A stretch of 64,000 nt of DNA from Azadirachta indica (taxonomy: Eukaryota > Streptophyta > Magnoliopsida > Sapindales > Meliaceae): positions 11,506,457 through 11,570,456 of the forward strand of contig CM040442.1 in NCBI GenBank assembly GCA_022749755.1, read 5' to 3'. This document shows positions 47,040 through 60,060 of this stretch, in pieces. A program made the translations under genes and the position numbers. The stretch's first letter is position 1; every line of letters begins with the position of its first letter. Under the pieces are notes generated by a model. That model worked only from the letters and a program-made list of their open reading frames with translations, made no database searches and had not been told where the DNA came from.

Positions 47040-47580
47040 AATGGAGAATACGAATGGTTGCTATTTCCTTCCTTACGCTTTCCATTTTATTTTGTCTTGT
47101 GCTTGTCAATCAAAGTATTGTGATAGCAAGAGATGTCAACGGTGATAGCGTCCCTCTTATTAGAAAAACATGCATTGGCACCTAATTTCCTAACACACGC
47201 AGATCAATTTTCTGAGTTGATCCTCGAAGCCTAGCTGCAACCAATCTAACTAGCCTATGCAGAATTGGGATGAACATATAATTTAAATGCAACGAGGCAA
47301 TATTATCTTATGTGACCAAACTAGCTAATGCAGCAGGTTTCAGATTGAGACAAAATATTGCACATTATATTGATTGGTACAAGTATATACGGGATGTACA
47401 AAATGGACGAGTGTGGTTGTTCTGGTTTTGAGAAAGGCAGTTATGAAGATGCAGAGTGGGCAGTTGGTTATCCTAATCATATACGGCCGGTGAATGTTTA
47501 GATTCTCAAATGAAGTTTCTCGTCCGGAAGAGCACATTATTGTTTAATTTCACTGCTGCTGTAATGGATTGCATTTCTTC
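47040..47580 (+). pseudogene. PMEI pseudogene, full length but broken
   Basis: Starts ATGGAGAATACG like the intact gene (MEN). A frameshift in the signal-peptide region then leads to ARDVNGDSVPLIRKTCIGT followed by a stop, matching AKDANADSDSVIRKACNST. Further on DPRSLAATNLTSLCRIGMNI, ANAAGFRLRQNIAHYIDWYKY and CLDSQMKFLV-like words (GECLDSQMKFL) follow in shifting frames. The second-pair cysteine of RQDIANC is Tyr here (NIAHY). At least three stops and two frameshifts make it non-functional. It converges on the PME gene, with about 380 bp between their ends. Confidence 0.85.
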
Positions 47581-47960
47581 GTTTATAAAATATATTTATA
47601 AATAAATAATTAATTAATTAATTTTTTTATTAATAATAATAAGCAGCTCGTTTAATTATAATATTATGTGCCATGTGTTTGACATAGATTTTATGTTCCG
47701 CATTCCCGCTTGATTATGTGTTATTTTATTTTTTTTATATCAATAATTATACATCTAAAAGGTTTGAATTAAAAAAATATAATTTATATATAATATTATA
47801 ATCATATATATTCATATTCAAGTAAAATAGTTGAAACTAGATAAACATTAAGATAATTAAATTCACTATATATATGCCACATGTACACTTATTTCATATA
47901 TAATATACATATATTTTATATAAATATATAAGATAAGAATGAATACTGAATAAAATAATG

Positions 47961-49205
47961 TTATCCAATAAGACCACCAATAAATGGAACGCGCAATTGT
48001 GGCAGCCATTGACTGCCGTTAATGAAGTTTTCGACAGTGAAATTTTTGACATCATCAGGATTATTTAAGACATGATATCCAGACCACTTGACTCTATTTT
48101 CAGTAAAGGCTCCTGGTCCGCAATTTCTATATTCAGCATAATACAATGTCTTCAGTGCAAAGGACCTATTGAATTCACACCAACCTCGAGCATCTATAAC
48201 CTCATCTAAAAAGGATTCTATAATTAAGACCCGTGAGTATTCTTTCCATGGTCTACCTAGATAAGTGTTAACACTTGATATATACGGTTTAAAAGCAACA
48301 TCTGCTGTGATTGTACAATTATGAATCACAATTGCGGTATTACTTGATTGCCATTGCCTTCCATCTGCCGTGATGACATTGTATTGGTTTTGTGTGTCAA
48401 GCAACGGTGTTCTAAGATAAATATAAGAATTCTGAATCACCATTGTTGCGTCACCAAATATGAAGTCAATTGTGCCGTAAATTTTGCACTGGTAAAAGAA
48501 TTGTCGTTTTCCGTAAGCTAAATATAAAGTATCTTGATACCCTTCAACGGAGCATCTATAACAACAAAGATTGTCTCCTGCAAATCGTAATGCAACTGCT
48601 GGTCCTCCTTGTGGACCTGCAGAGTTGACAATGCTAATATCTCTGGCTAGAAAACGTTCAGTGGTTATATCTGCATGTTGAAATTAACACAAATTAATTA
48701 AGACATATGTAATGCAAGTAATTGTACAATTTTTTACTATTAATATTAATATAATTAATTGAAACAACAACTGAGATAGCTCTCTCTCTATATATATATA
48801 TATACATATAAACATACATATATATATATATATATATATTGAAGACTCACTCACGTACGTACCCATGGTGGAAGTGTTGTGTGTGGTGAATCCCGCAGTT
48901 GAACTTTTATTGTAAGTAATTATTGTCTTGTTCATTCCATCTCCAAATAAGATAAGATTTGTTTTCTCGGAATGAATAATCACGTTTTCATAATATATAC
49001 CTTGTTTGACGTATATAAAATAGAAGGTGGTGGAATGATTAGGGGCAGCCTGAATTGCTGCAACAATGGAACTGAAATTACCAGTTCCGTCCAGAGAGAC
49101 CGTGGCATTGGGATTTTGAGCACCTGCGTTAGCAAGAAACAGGACTAATATTAATGCAGGAATGAGCACAAAGCAAGCTATCAGCAAACAAGAAGATTGG
49201 GCCAT
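47961..49205 (-). CDS. Pectin methylesterase (pectinesterase), 350 aa, two exons
   Basis: PME hydrolyses methyl esters of cell-wall homogalacturonan. Coding exons are 49205-48863 and 48670-47961 with a 192-bp GT-AG intron. The sum is 1,053 bp, exactly 351 codons with stop. Residues 1-29 form a signal peptide (ending ANAGA). There is no N-terminal PMEI pro-domain, so it is a short, type-I/group-1-like PME. Motifs in order: GIYYE (69-73), PAVAL (138-142), QDTLY (160-164), DFIFG (183-187) and LGRPW (252-256). Catalytic Asp161 and Asp183, Gln160, Arg254 and Trp256 are present. The position of the first motif glutamine (Gln113 in carrot PME, 22 residues before the second Gln) is Pro138 here, codon CCA instead of CAA. 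The C-terminus (WLPQLRVPFIGGLIG) is typical and complete. A TATA box lies 103 bp upstream. Confidence 0.9.
48671..48862 (-). other. PME intron
   Basis: A 192-bp intron. The minus-strand donor is ATGG|GTACGTACG and the acceptor AACATGCAG|ATATAACC. Splicing joins G + AT to make codon 115 (Asp) and keeps the frame. The intron contains a (TA)n/(TATA) microsatellite at about 48790-48838. If it were retained, translation would stop after 173 codons. Confidence 0.85.
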
Positions 49206-49307
49206 TAATGCTTCTCAACTATTACTTGGAAGTTTGTTTAAAAGAGAAGAGAAGCTAGCTGGAAAGCGAATTGTTTCAAGGAATTATGAGTGATCTATGA
49301 TGGAAGG

Positions 49308-49315
49308 TATTTATA
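49308..49315 (-). promoter_or_regulatory. TATA box of the PME gene
   Basis: Minus-strand TATAAATA, 103 bp upstream of the ATG, a normal spacing for a plant TATA box plus short 5' UTR. Confidence 0.65.
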
Positions 49316-52040
49316 GTGTGTTTTCAATCAATGCCTTCATTATTTTTATTATCAATCGAAGAATACATATATCTCAAAATAAATGAGATAATTCTAGATT
49401 AAGTGATTACGTTTGACATAAGTTTATTATTGCCTCATAGTGAAGCGTACTAGCAACTAGCGTTACAAATTAAAGAGAATTACAATTCTAATAAAATATA
49501 AATTTAGTACTCACTCTTACTACTGTCAATTGTCAACTGAATTAATTAATGCTGACTTACATTTCCGGCAAATTCTTTGTAACATGGGCTTTTCTGTTGA
49601 GGTTGCGTGTGATTGAGAAGAAAATCACTTAACGGTTAATTAAAGTTTCTATTAGTTGAGCAATAAAAGGGTATTGAGGTGTAAATGTATATACATAGGA
49701 TGAATTAATGCACGCTGTTATTAGAATTGAAAATTTTTGGAGGGTCTTAATCGTAAAGTTGTTGAGGTTAAATTTTAGGAATATGTGAAGTTATAGGTCA
49801 ACTTACAAATTGAGAGGTAATTAAAATATTCATTTTTAAAGCTGAAGAGGCAAATTTTTACAAATAATTAGAGCAAAATATTATCTACTAAACTTAGGAG
49901 GCAAAGTTACGAGCTAGATGACTAAGAAATTAACACTTTAATGTATATATCATAGCAAAGATAATGAAAGACTGTTATTTTAGATTAATATTACTCGAGA
50001 AAGGGACCTGAAACTGAGTTGTTCTTATTTTGATCAGCAGTACGATAATAAGAATGGACGTTCCATATGATATAATATTCCCAAAATGAATTAGTTCACA
50101 AATATAACAGCCAGAAATTTCTAAAATAAGACCGTTTTCTTTTGCCTTACACAATGTTAAATATACATACCTAGCAAATGTTATATAATGTTATATATGC
50201 CGTATATATGTATCTTTCATACGTCAGAGAGCTTTTAAGAAATAGTAAAAAAAAAAAGTGTTGTTTCGGAAAGCCTTCAATTTGTTAATTATGAATAAAA
50301 ACAGCATTAATTATCTATTTGAGCAATGTTTCACATTTGAATAGTATATAAAGAGTTGAAGTTGGCAAAAAGATGATCTCACTTAATCAAAATCACCCAA
50401 TAACAAAGCATATCTTTTATCACAAGAGATACCTACATTATTTATCAAACTCTAACTAGTAATATTAATTACTTAATTTTCGGTGTCTTATAAATTTTTC
50501 TTAGTTGTTAGGAGTCGGCAAAAAAGTCCAGAAACTAGAAAAATCAAATCGGAGTACAGCAAAATTGACAAGCTTGAACCGGTTTCAGTTCTATTTTTTT
50601 GAAGATCAAAATTTTCAGTCCAAATTCATTACTAGTATTAAAAGTTTGAATTAGACTTAAAATTTGCTTTTTAAGTTTTAAAAAAAAAAAAGATTTCATT
50701 TTGTAATGTAAAATGACATGATTTTCTAAGCTCTAAAAAGGTCTTATTTTTAAACTTGAAAAATTAAAATAATTTAGAACTAGAAATCAAAAAATCGAAT
50801 CAAAACTAATCAATTCACTCTAGTTTAATTTACATTTAGATTTATTCTATTTGGTGCAACAAAAAATTAAGACGTAAAAATTTTCAATCTAATTCGATAT
50901 ATCGATGGAATCTAAACTAAATCAGACCGATCCTGACCTTGCCTACCATACTAATCGCTCTTTGTTATTTAACTTCACTTCTGAATTTATGGCCAATTGC
51001 ACCTCCCAATCTTGTTTTCCCATGTCTACATTACTCTTGCTATTTCATACTTTTGCCAACCCTTAAAAATAAACATGATCGTCTTTATCGATGGGTGAGC
51101 AATTACATTTCCATTGTAATAGTTGTAAACGTTAGGCCTAAAAAAGCTGAGGCACCATTTGTTATAGCGTGAAGACAGGCACATATTACGAACATGTGTT
51201 TATTTGAAAGTCGGATATCACAATATAATGTTTGGTGGCAATACTAATAAGACAAAGTTAAAATAAGAATTGTAAAAGAGACTTCACTACAAATAATAGC
51301 CCCCACAATCGTTTCTTGTCTTATATTTACTTTTTTTTAATTTCTTTAATAATTGTCGTCTAAATATTTGTTTTATTGCTTTGTGGACTCTATGATGCCA
51401 ATATGTGCAAAACGTCTTACGGTTAGCTTCTCCCTCATTCTCATATCATACATAGAATACAATTAGTTAAATGTCAAAACTTTTTGAACTTATCATCGGT
51501 GCTGCTAAAACGATTTTCATGTGATCATACGGATTGGTCAAATTCCCAAAAAAAAACAAATCAACAAATTAAAACAACTCTCTCGACTTATCGTGAAGAC
51601 TATCTTTTATTATACATTAATACTAAAATTAATACACAAAAGAACTTATTAGTACTACAGTGCCTCTTATTATTAAAACCCAAAAAAATATCGGATAAAA
51701 AACTGGACAGTAAACTTCAGGATCCCAGTTTCATATTTAAAGTAATAAAATTATTAACTTCACTGTATTCAACAGTCTTTAATTCTATATTTAAGCTAGT
51801 CAATTCTATATGCAAATTTTAGTGAGTGGGTCCAAAACTCATTGATGCCGAATATTAATTATATAATTTCTAAATTTAAATTTCCAACTGTACTACTCAT
51901 CGTTAGTAGTTTAATATTTAAGCTAGCTAGCTATTATATATATATATATTTGAGTCATAACAGGGATTAAAATTATCTTTTCAACATTAGTTAAGGGATA
52001 AAACGACAAGGACCAACGATTAATATTTCTGTTGATTAAT
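49316..52040. other. PME upstream region and spacer
   Basis: No gene recognised. The stretch 50505-50935 has weakly mirrored ends (AGGAGTCGGCAAAA against the complement of ATCAGACCGATCCT) and an internal AACCGGTTTC, so it may be an old small inverted-repeat element. The open frames at 50939-51172 and 51484-51822 show no family resemblance. Confidence 0.45.
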
Positions 52041-52400
52041 ATTTGAAGGAAAAATTCTCTTTACCCCCTAAGATTTGACCTAACTACCTACATCCCTCTA
52101 AACTTTCAGAAAAACTATTTAACCCCCATCCTTAACTTTGTCTTCGTTGGAAATCACTTTTTAAAGGACAGAATCATAGTTTAGCATTTAAAGATAGAAA
52201 AAATACTAATGAGGCAACGCATTTAAATATATAAATATTCAAATAAAAAAAATACTAGTGTAATTATATGATGCTTAAGAGATGATTTTAGATCTTATTT
52301 GAGTCGTTTGAGCCTTTCTAACCTACCATATGCATATTCTTCATAGTTAAGCATTTTAACCCTCAAGTTAGTCTTTTCTTTCATAATGCCACCTTAACCA
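52041..52400. other. Spacer with a possible MITE end
   Basis: TTCTCTTTACCCCCTAAGATTTGACC at about 52058 has the CCCCCTAA-rich wording seen at one end of several plant MITE families. No mirrored partner was found, so it is at most a fragment. Confidence 0.3.
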
Positions 52401-52439
52401 AAATTGATAGCTGAATTTATTATCTTTATTCTTATGGAA

Positions 52440-54500
52440 ACTTGTTTGAGCTATCTCATAATTGTAATGAAGTATGCTTTAAAATAATTTTAGGGGGGTT
52501 GCGTGTTATTTGTGTACTTGTTGTCAAAGAGCTATATTAATTAATGTGCACTATAAAAAATGAAGAAAGAAGAATGAGAAAAGAAAAGAAGAACCAAAAA
52601 AAAAAAAATAGACAAAGAAAAGTGTGGTTGCATAGGCCTTGCTTTTACTAAGTAACCGAGACTCATGCCTAAGTAAGCATTGAGTGTTCACATAAAAGGT
52701 AAAGCAAGGCTAAAGCTTAAAAGTTTCTATTAAGGTTGAAAGCGAAAATTCCATCAAAAAGAAGAAAAAAGAGTAGTTGTGCTTACAAAAAGAAAAAGAC
52801 GTGAAAATGAATGTGTGGTTGTGATATATTTTAGCAAACAAAAGAAGGGAATTTGATGATAGGTGCGCATGTTATTGAATTGTTAATTTTGTTTTACCAT
52901 TTTTCCATTATTTTCTATAAAACACCTCACCCATTTAGCTGCATTACAATCTTAAGAAAAAGTCCTAATTGATCTTGTGTGATTATATGATTCACTTGTA
53001 TTCATTGATTGAAATCAAGTTATTGGCATTCCATTCATGAGATCACCATCATAACATTAGATATATCGTATTTCTTGTTTTGTATGTGAGCTTTATTTTT
53101 CATAAAAAATCTAAGTTTGATGCTTGTCTTACATACACTTAAGTGATAACCCAATCTTCGAGTACATTTCTTGTGAATAACCATCTTTGTAAGATTCAGA
53201 GTTTTGAACTTTTATGTATGCTATACTCTAATAATGTGAAGAATGGTATAAGAGATGATGAACAATTAGTGGCTATCACACATTACACATAAGCATAATT
53301 TATGAAGCATTTTTAAAATTTGGATAATTGGTTGATTGATTCGGTATCTTGTGGTATTCTTTTTGACCTTGAAACCATGAAATAAGGAAGCTAGTTTATC
53401 ATGTTGAGCCTTTCTTGTGCCTTAAAATATAGTGCTTGAACTTAGAATGAATTTTATCATCAAACTATATTTCTTATATTGGAACTTATGTTGTACACTC
53501 TTTTTTTATTTTTTTTGTTTCTTGCCTTCCTATTTTGTTTACTTGAGGACAAGCAAATGTTTAAGTTTGGGAATATTTAAGGGATGAGTATTTTACTCAG
53601 AAACTAACAACAGTCAAGCTTAAGTATTTATGAAATATCCTCAAATTCAAATAAATATTTGATAAATTTGTGACTTTTGTGTAGGGAAGCAACATAAATA
53701 TAATGAAGGAGAAGTTGGCCAAAAAAAATTGGACCAAAAGAGTAGAAGACATATGATGGGTAGCAAAAGTGGACATTTTGAGTATAAATTACTAAAACAA
53801 GCATAACTTTCTCTACACAATTCAAAATTACATTTCGTTTATTGCGTTAAAAACTAGACATTCAAAGATTTTCAACTGTGTATTATTTGACCCATAAGCT
53901 AGTAAGCATAGTGTGGCCATGCCATGCCAAGTGCACTCCCGCGCTGTAAACTCATCATGTCATCCCCTCAAAGCCGAGAAGGTGGCGTGGTCGCGCCATC
54001 CCACCGCACACTTGCATCGTGCATTCTATCATCCATCAACACTATCCTGTGCCCATGCCTCTTAAGCCACGCGCCCACTCCTTCTACGACCCAAATGACA
54101 TCCCAAAGCTATTGTCCACTATTTAATCAATTTTGGATGGCTAGATTTAAGCAAGACCAAGGTTTTTTTTTTTTTTTTTCTGCCATTTGTGGAGCAATTT
54201 CCAAGTATAAAAGATGGCTTTTTGGATTGAGAAACACAAGGAGGAGAGATAGGTTGAATTTACTAGAGAGAGAGCCTTGGAATGCAACAATTTTTTGAAG
54301 ATTCTTGGTAGATTCTTAAAAAATTGAAGTCTTGAAGCATCTCTCAATTAGTGTTTTCTCTTTTCCTTCACTTTGTCTCTTGAAATTTATATTTTGTAAT
54401 ATTGTTTTAAACTATGTTTACATTTATGAATGTTTTGATGATAATTGTAATAGAATTTTCTATGTTAAGGTAAATTTCTATTACTGTGAATTGTGATAAA
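52440..54500 (+). mobile_element. Ty3/gypsy (Tat/Athila-like) 3' end fragment
   Basis: ACTTGAGGACAAGCAAATG..TTAAGTTTGGG at 53541-53571 is the polypurine-tract region characteristic of Tat/Athila retrotransposons. The LTR should begin just after, near 53573. Upstream, the A-rich AAGAAAAGAAGAACC and TGTGGTTGCATAGGCCTTG stretch (52560-52660) is the usual long non-coding region before it. The LTR-like part includes a GC-richer segment (53920-54100) and continues into the tandemly duplicated unit. No gag or pol is left. The 53924-54298 open frame lies in the LTR and is not a gene. Confidence 0.6.
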
Positions 54501-56600
54501 ATTGTAAAAGAAGATATTATTTTATGAGTCTATCTTGCTTTTTAATTTTTTAAATAGTGACCATAAATTATGTTTTAATTAATTTGTTATTAGTTATGAA
54601 ATAATTCTATACTATGGATCTAATCCATTTTCCATTTTTCAAAATAAAACAAGCAGAATTTTTTTTACTTATTTAATTTTTTTCTTTCTTCTTTTTTTAA
54701 TTTGATGCATTATTAAATTTAGTGTGCATATTAATAATATTTTTATTTAAAATAAATAAAAAGTTTTATATTAAAAAAATAAAATGAGACTATTATATTA
54801 AAGAAATATGGTTATTATCAAATCTCTTATAGTTTGTGATTATATTAGTTAAATAGAAAGTTTGGGGAATGTATCAAAAAACTCCCCTTCACTCTTAGGG
54901 AACTAACCCCAAATGACATATTTATTGAAATGCAGTCAATCTTTAAGTTTCATGCTAATTAATTATAAGTCTTAATTTCTTATAAAATGATTTATTATTT
55001 ACCATTCTTAAATAACAATTTTTTTTCTTAAATAATTATTCTATTAATATATTATTAAAATAATATTTTAATTAACATTTTTATATAAATATATTATATT
55101 TTATCCTTATACAATTATTTAAGAAAAATAACTATTAAATCTATTTAATAAAATACAATATATTGAATAATAAATTTATCTAAAGTATATTAATTAAATA
55201 AATAATATTATTATTTTATAACATATAATAATATAAATATTTATTAATGTATTATAAATTTATTCATTTTCATTGACTTTTTTTATTATTTTATTTACAT
55301 TTTAAACATGTGTAAATATATTTCATTTTGATCAATTTTGGATGGCTAGATTTAAGTAAGACCAAGGGTTTTTTTTTTTTTTAATTGGTGCAGCTATTTC
55401 CAAGTATAAAAGATGGTTTTTGGACTGAGAAACACAAGGAGGAGAGATAGGTTGAATTTACTAGAGAGAGAGGTTTGGAATGCAACAATTTATTGAGATT
55501 CTTGGTAGATTCTTAAAAAATTGAAGTCTTGAAACATCTATCAATCAGAGTTTTCTCTTTTCTTTTACTTTATCTCTTGAAATTTATATTTTGTAATATT
55601 GTTTGAAACTATGTGTACATTTTATGAATGTCTTGATGATAATTGTAATGGATTTTTCTATATTAAGCTAAATTTCTATTACTGTGAATTGTAATAAATT
55701 TGTAAAAGAAGATATTATTTTATGAGTCTATGTTGCTATTTAATTTTTTAAATAGTGACAATAAATTATATTTTAATTAATTGTTATTAGTTATGAAATA
55801 ATTCTATACTATGGATCTAATTCATTTTTCCATTTTGAAAATAAAACAAGCAGAATTTGTTTTACTTATTTAATTTTTTCTTTATTCTTTTTTTAATTTG
55901 ATGCATTATTAAATGTATTGTGTATATTAATAATATTTTAATTAAAAATAAATTAAAATTTTTATATTAAAAAAAACAAATTGAGACTATTATATTAAAG
56001 AAATAGGGTTATTATCAAATCTTTTCCTTATATTTTGTGATTATATTAATGAAATAGAAAGTTTGGGGAATATATCAAGAAACTCCCCTTCACTCTTAGG
56101 GAACTAACCCCAAATGACATACTAATTGAAATGCTGTCAATCTTTAAGTTTCATGCTAATTAATTAATCGTAACCATTTTAGATCCAAAATACCCTTATA
56201 AGTCTTAATAATTTCAAAAATACTCTTGAAGTCTTAATTTCTTATAAAATGATTTATTATTTACCATTCTTAAATAACAATTATTTTTCTTAAATAATTA
56301 TTCTACTAATATGTTATTAAAATAATATTTTAATTAACATATTTTATATAAATATATTATATTTTATTTATCCTTATACAATTATTTAAGAAAAATAACT
56401 ATTAAATCTATTTAATAAAATAAAATATATTTTAATAATATATTTATCTAAAGTATATTAATTAAATAAATAATATTATTATTTTATAACATATAATAAT
56501 ATAAATATTTATTAATGTATTATAAATTTATTCATTTTCATTGACATTTATTTTTTATTATTTTATTTACATTTTAAACATGTGTAAATATATTTCATTT
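54126..56600. repeat. Head-to-tail tandem duplication, about 1.2 kb units
   Basis: Unit 1 is 54126-55330 and unit 2 is 55331-56600. Both begin ATCAATTTTGGATGGCTAGATTTAAG and end AACATGTGTAAATATATTTCATTT, with close similarity throughout. Unit 2 has about 65 bp near 56167-56240 that unit 1 lacks. In unit 2 the word AAGTCTTAAT occurs on both sides of that stretch, so unit 1 probably lost it by short-repeat deletion. No coding sequence. Confidence 0.9.
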
Positions 56601-56760
56601 AAATACAATATAGTCATAAGTATTTATTTCAAATATGTTGTAAAATAAATAGATTTTATAAATCTAAAATATCAATATTAGACTTATAAATTTCTAATAA
56701 TTGAGAATATGTAATTTATTTTTAGGCAATATGTTACAAATAGTTACAATACAAATAATC
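56601..56760. other. A/T-rich spacer
   Basis: No feature seen. Confidence 0.4.
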
Positions 56761-57560
56761 ATTATTATTATGGAACAAATGCTACTTAAGCGGACTAGGG
56801 AAATAGTAAGTCTGAAGAAGTAGTCATTTTGTATGGAATTGTCGAATTATCCAGAATTAGCATCGTACATAGATGGATTATTTTTCTACACAGTTGGATG
56901 TAATGTTAAGGAGTTGAAATTGTGTGGTGGTAAAGTCGCTTGAGAATGTTTTGTCTGTGAGCTTCATAACTGTGTTGGAATTAGGAGGCTGTTAGTTGGA
57001 GTTTAATTTGGCGGGAGTAGTTGAAATTGTTTGTGAATTCTCAAATATTCAGTGAATGGACACGTGGCAACTAGACTATCAATAACACAATCTTGTGTCT
57101 TAATTTGCTTTAGCAGCAATCTTCTTTTTCCACAGCTTCCTTCTTCAGTATCACAACACTTTCTTCTTCAACTTCCTCTCCTTTCTTCCTCAGCAACTTG
57201 GACCCAACGGTCTGTCACTTTGCAGAACTCCGTTGGATCTTGTTGCTTTCATTTTTCTTGAGGTAATTTAGAAGCAACAAGTTAATTAATACCCACTTCA
57301 GTACTTAATACTAGCTGGTAATTCACAGCTTCAGCTTGCTTTTGCTTCCTTTTGATTTTCGGTTTTGTTTCTCGTTCCTGATTTTTTCTCCATTTACTTG
57401 TACTTGCAGCTGAAATTTGTGCTTAAGTTGTGGTAGTTTGAGATGACAACTTCTCTAAGCAAAAGCTTTCATTTATCTTCAACCTTGTAGAGGAAGAGGC
57501 CATGGTGACTACTAAGAATTAAGCCATCGGCTCTATTCTTGCGGGGTCAGAGAGTGAGAA
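56760..57560 (+). other. Leader- or LTR-like stretch with a G-box
   Basis: This block is much less A/T-rich than its surroundings. It holds a perfect G-box (CACGTG at 57061-57066, context GGACACGTGGC) followed by a C/T-rich tract (57110-57260) like a plant 5' leader, then ACTTGCAG|CTGAAATTTG, a plausible splice acceptor, and CATGGTGACTACTAAGAATTAAGCC near 57500, where the frame stops at once. It could be a decayed gene start or an LTR. The 57052-57261 frame is probably not a real protein. Confidence 0.35.
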
Positions 57561-60029
57561 AAGTATTGAATCATCTTCTTCACTAAGAAGAACTCTAACA
57601 GCTGATATGCCATCAACAATAAAATCAATATATAAAGAGATTAATTTATTCAAATCACATGATCTTAACAATAGAATCAATTAATTGAATTCATAGAAAA
57701 ACCAAAACTCACAAAATTTCTCTCCGAAATCTATCCTAAAGACAATTTATTTACTATCAGCACTCTTAACAATTTACTTACTTATTTACTCACTAAAATA
57801 TTACAAATGTAGAAATATGCCAAATATAAAATTTTTACATCAGGGATTTGAGTAGAAAATTATAAAAATACTCATTTGAAATAAAACTTTTTAATTAGAG
57901 AATGTTCGAATATTAAGAAAAATTTTGATATTAGATTCAATATCATAAGAATAAAAAAAGTATGTGTTTATAATTATTTAAATGTTCAAAATTACATGAA
58001 CAAAAATTTGACAACTATGGCAACCTAAGCTTAATGGGTTTAAGTTAATGGATTTTACAATTTTATTTAATTAATTATTTTTGTTAATACCTTTACATTG
58101 TATTAATTAGAACTAAGTGTGATTAATCATTAAATTATGTATTTACAATTTTATATGCACAATTATGTAGAACATTTAATTATGTTATGAACAAAATGTT
58201 TATAGACAACGTATTTTGTTACAAATTTTAATTCTTCACTATTGTAAATGTTGTCATTCAAAATTTTAATTTATAATAAACAATAAAATTTGTAAATTTG
58301 TAATTTATATATATATAATTATTTTTTAACTTGTTTAATATATTATTATTTTTAATGTTATAAGTCATTTATGATTCAATAATTTTTTTTTGTTTATTTA
58401 AATGTTCACTTATTATAAGTAATTTACTATTTATAGTAGGATGTGATTAAACTTTTGAGATATTTTTATATAAGTTCCTAAATTATGTAGTTATTAAAAA
58501 AAGGTAAGACTCTTTAAAACTTATAATAATTTCTCTTATTTTTATATGAATTTATATTAATAGTTACAAATTTATTATTTATTTATATTTTTATTTTTAT
58601 AAAACTTAGGAGTTTATATAAAATTTTGCAATCTTCTTAATCAATTTTCAGTTCAAACGGAATTAAACTATTCGATTTGATTCGATTCGATTCAGTTGGA
58701 CATTTTTGTCTAACCTTATATAATTTACATCTTTCACACAACATAGAGTCTGAATTTCATGAGTATCTAACTTGAAACAAACACAATGGGAGAATTTTGT
58801 TTCTTTGAAATAAATTATTAACACAAATGGCATGCATCTTGACATCCTTCGCCTTTCTTAATAAATGATTATTTCAAAATTTTTAAAATATAAGAGTAAA
58901 ACAATTTGCTTTATAACGGATTATTAAATAAATTTCATGAGAAGAAGTTATGTTAGAAAGAAATTATAAAATCATATCGTTACTTGTATATAAATTGAGC
59001 GACTCTAGCATCATTATCGATATCCCAATTCTTTTCCTAAATGTAATAACCAATTTCAGTTCTATTTATAAGGATAATATTGATCCAAAAATATTTCATA
59101 GGAAAAAGGATATAGAATGATAAATGATAAATCTTAAGAATCTCCTTATCACACAACATTAGTATAATACTTGCTGTTTCTTCTTCTCTTAACTTTTGTC
59201 CATAAAAATTCTCTCTCGCACAAAGAGATGAAAGCATTGGGGATGTATTGTTGTCTGAAAATATCGTTCGTATCCACAGGCATTAGTGATTTTATACTGA
59301 TGATAACTCTAAAAAAGATAAGACATCTTGATTCACATAACCTTGTTTGTATAATATCACTAGGTGTAGGATCCTTTTTGCCTTTTTTTTTTTTTTATTG
59401 TTATTGGTCTTCTTTTGTTAGGTCTAATATTTTGCACTGAAACTAGAGGTGGCAAATGGGTCTCACTGACTATGAAAATTAAGTTCATAGGGGCTCCCGT
59501 GTTAAGCCAACATCGCTCGCATAGTAAAAATGATAAGTCTAATTTGGTTCATAGTTTAGTTACTATGCATCCTGTGCTAACCTAGCATATTAGGAGGCAC
59601 AACCCATAAATTTTTTTCCCTAGCATTATTTGTTTCAATATATATATGTTTTTAAAAATTAATTAAAATAATTTCATATCCATATTAATAAGAAAAATTA
59701 GTATGTTACCTATTTGTACAGATAAAATTAGAAAAAATAAATCTAATTTTCTATTGTTAAAAAAAATTCAAACATGGTAGAAGAAAAAAGTAGATAACGC
59801 TTTTGTTGTATTCAGATAATTTTTTAAAATATAAAAATACATTTTAATGAAAAATATTTAAAAGAAATTAGTTGTATTTATAATAAAGTAAATAACTAAA
59901 AAATATAGGACTAGTGTCTAAAACACAGAGGAAGAGTAAGTGTACTTTCTCCGGCCCTCATAGACATCTTTTTTGTATTAAAAATTGCTGAAAAAATAAA
60001 ATAATTAAAGTTAAAACAAAACTCACAAA

Positions 60030-60060
<31 letters not shown>

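Noticed and set aside
53924..54298. 124-codon frame with several cysteines and prolines
   Set aside because: It sits in the Ty3 LTR-like region, crosses the duplication border and ends in sequence that recurs non-coding in unit 2.
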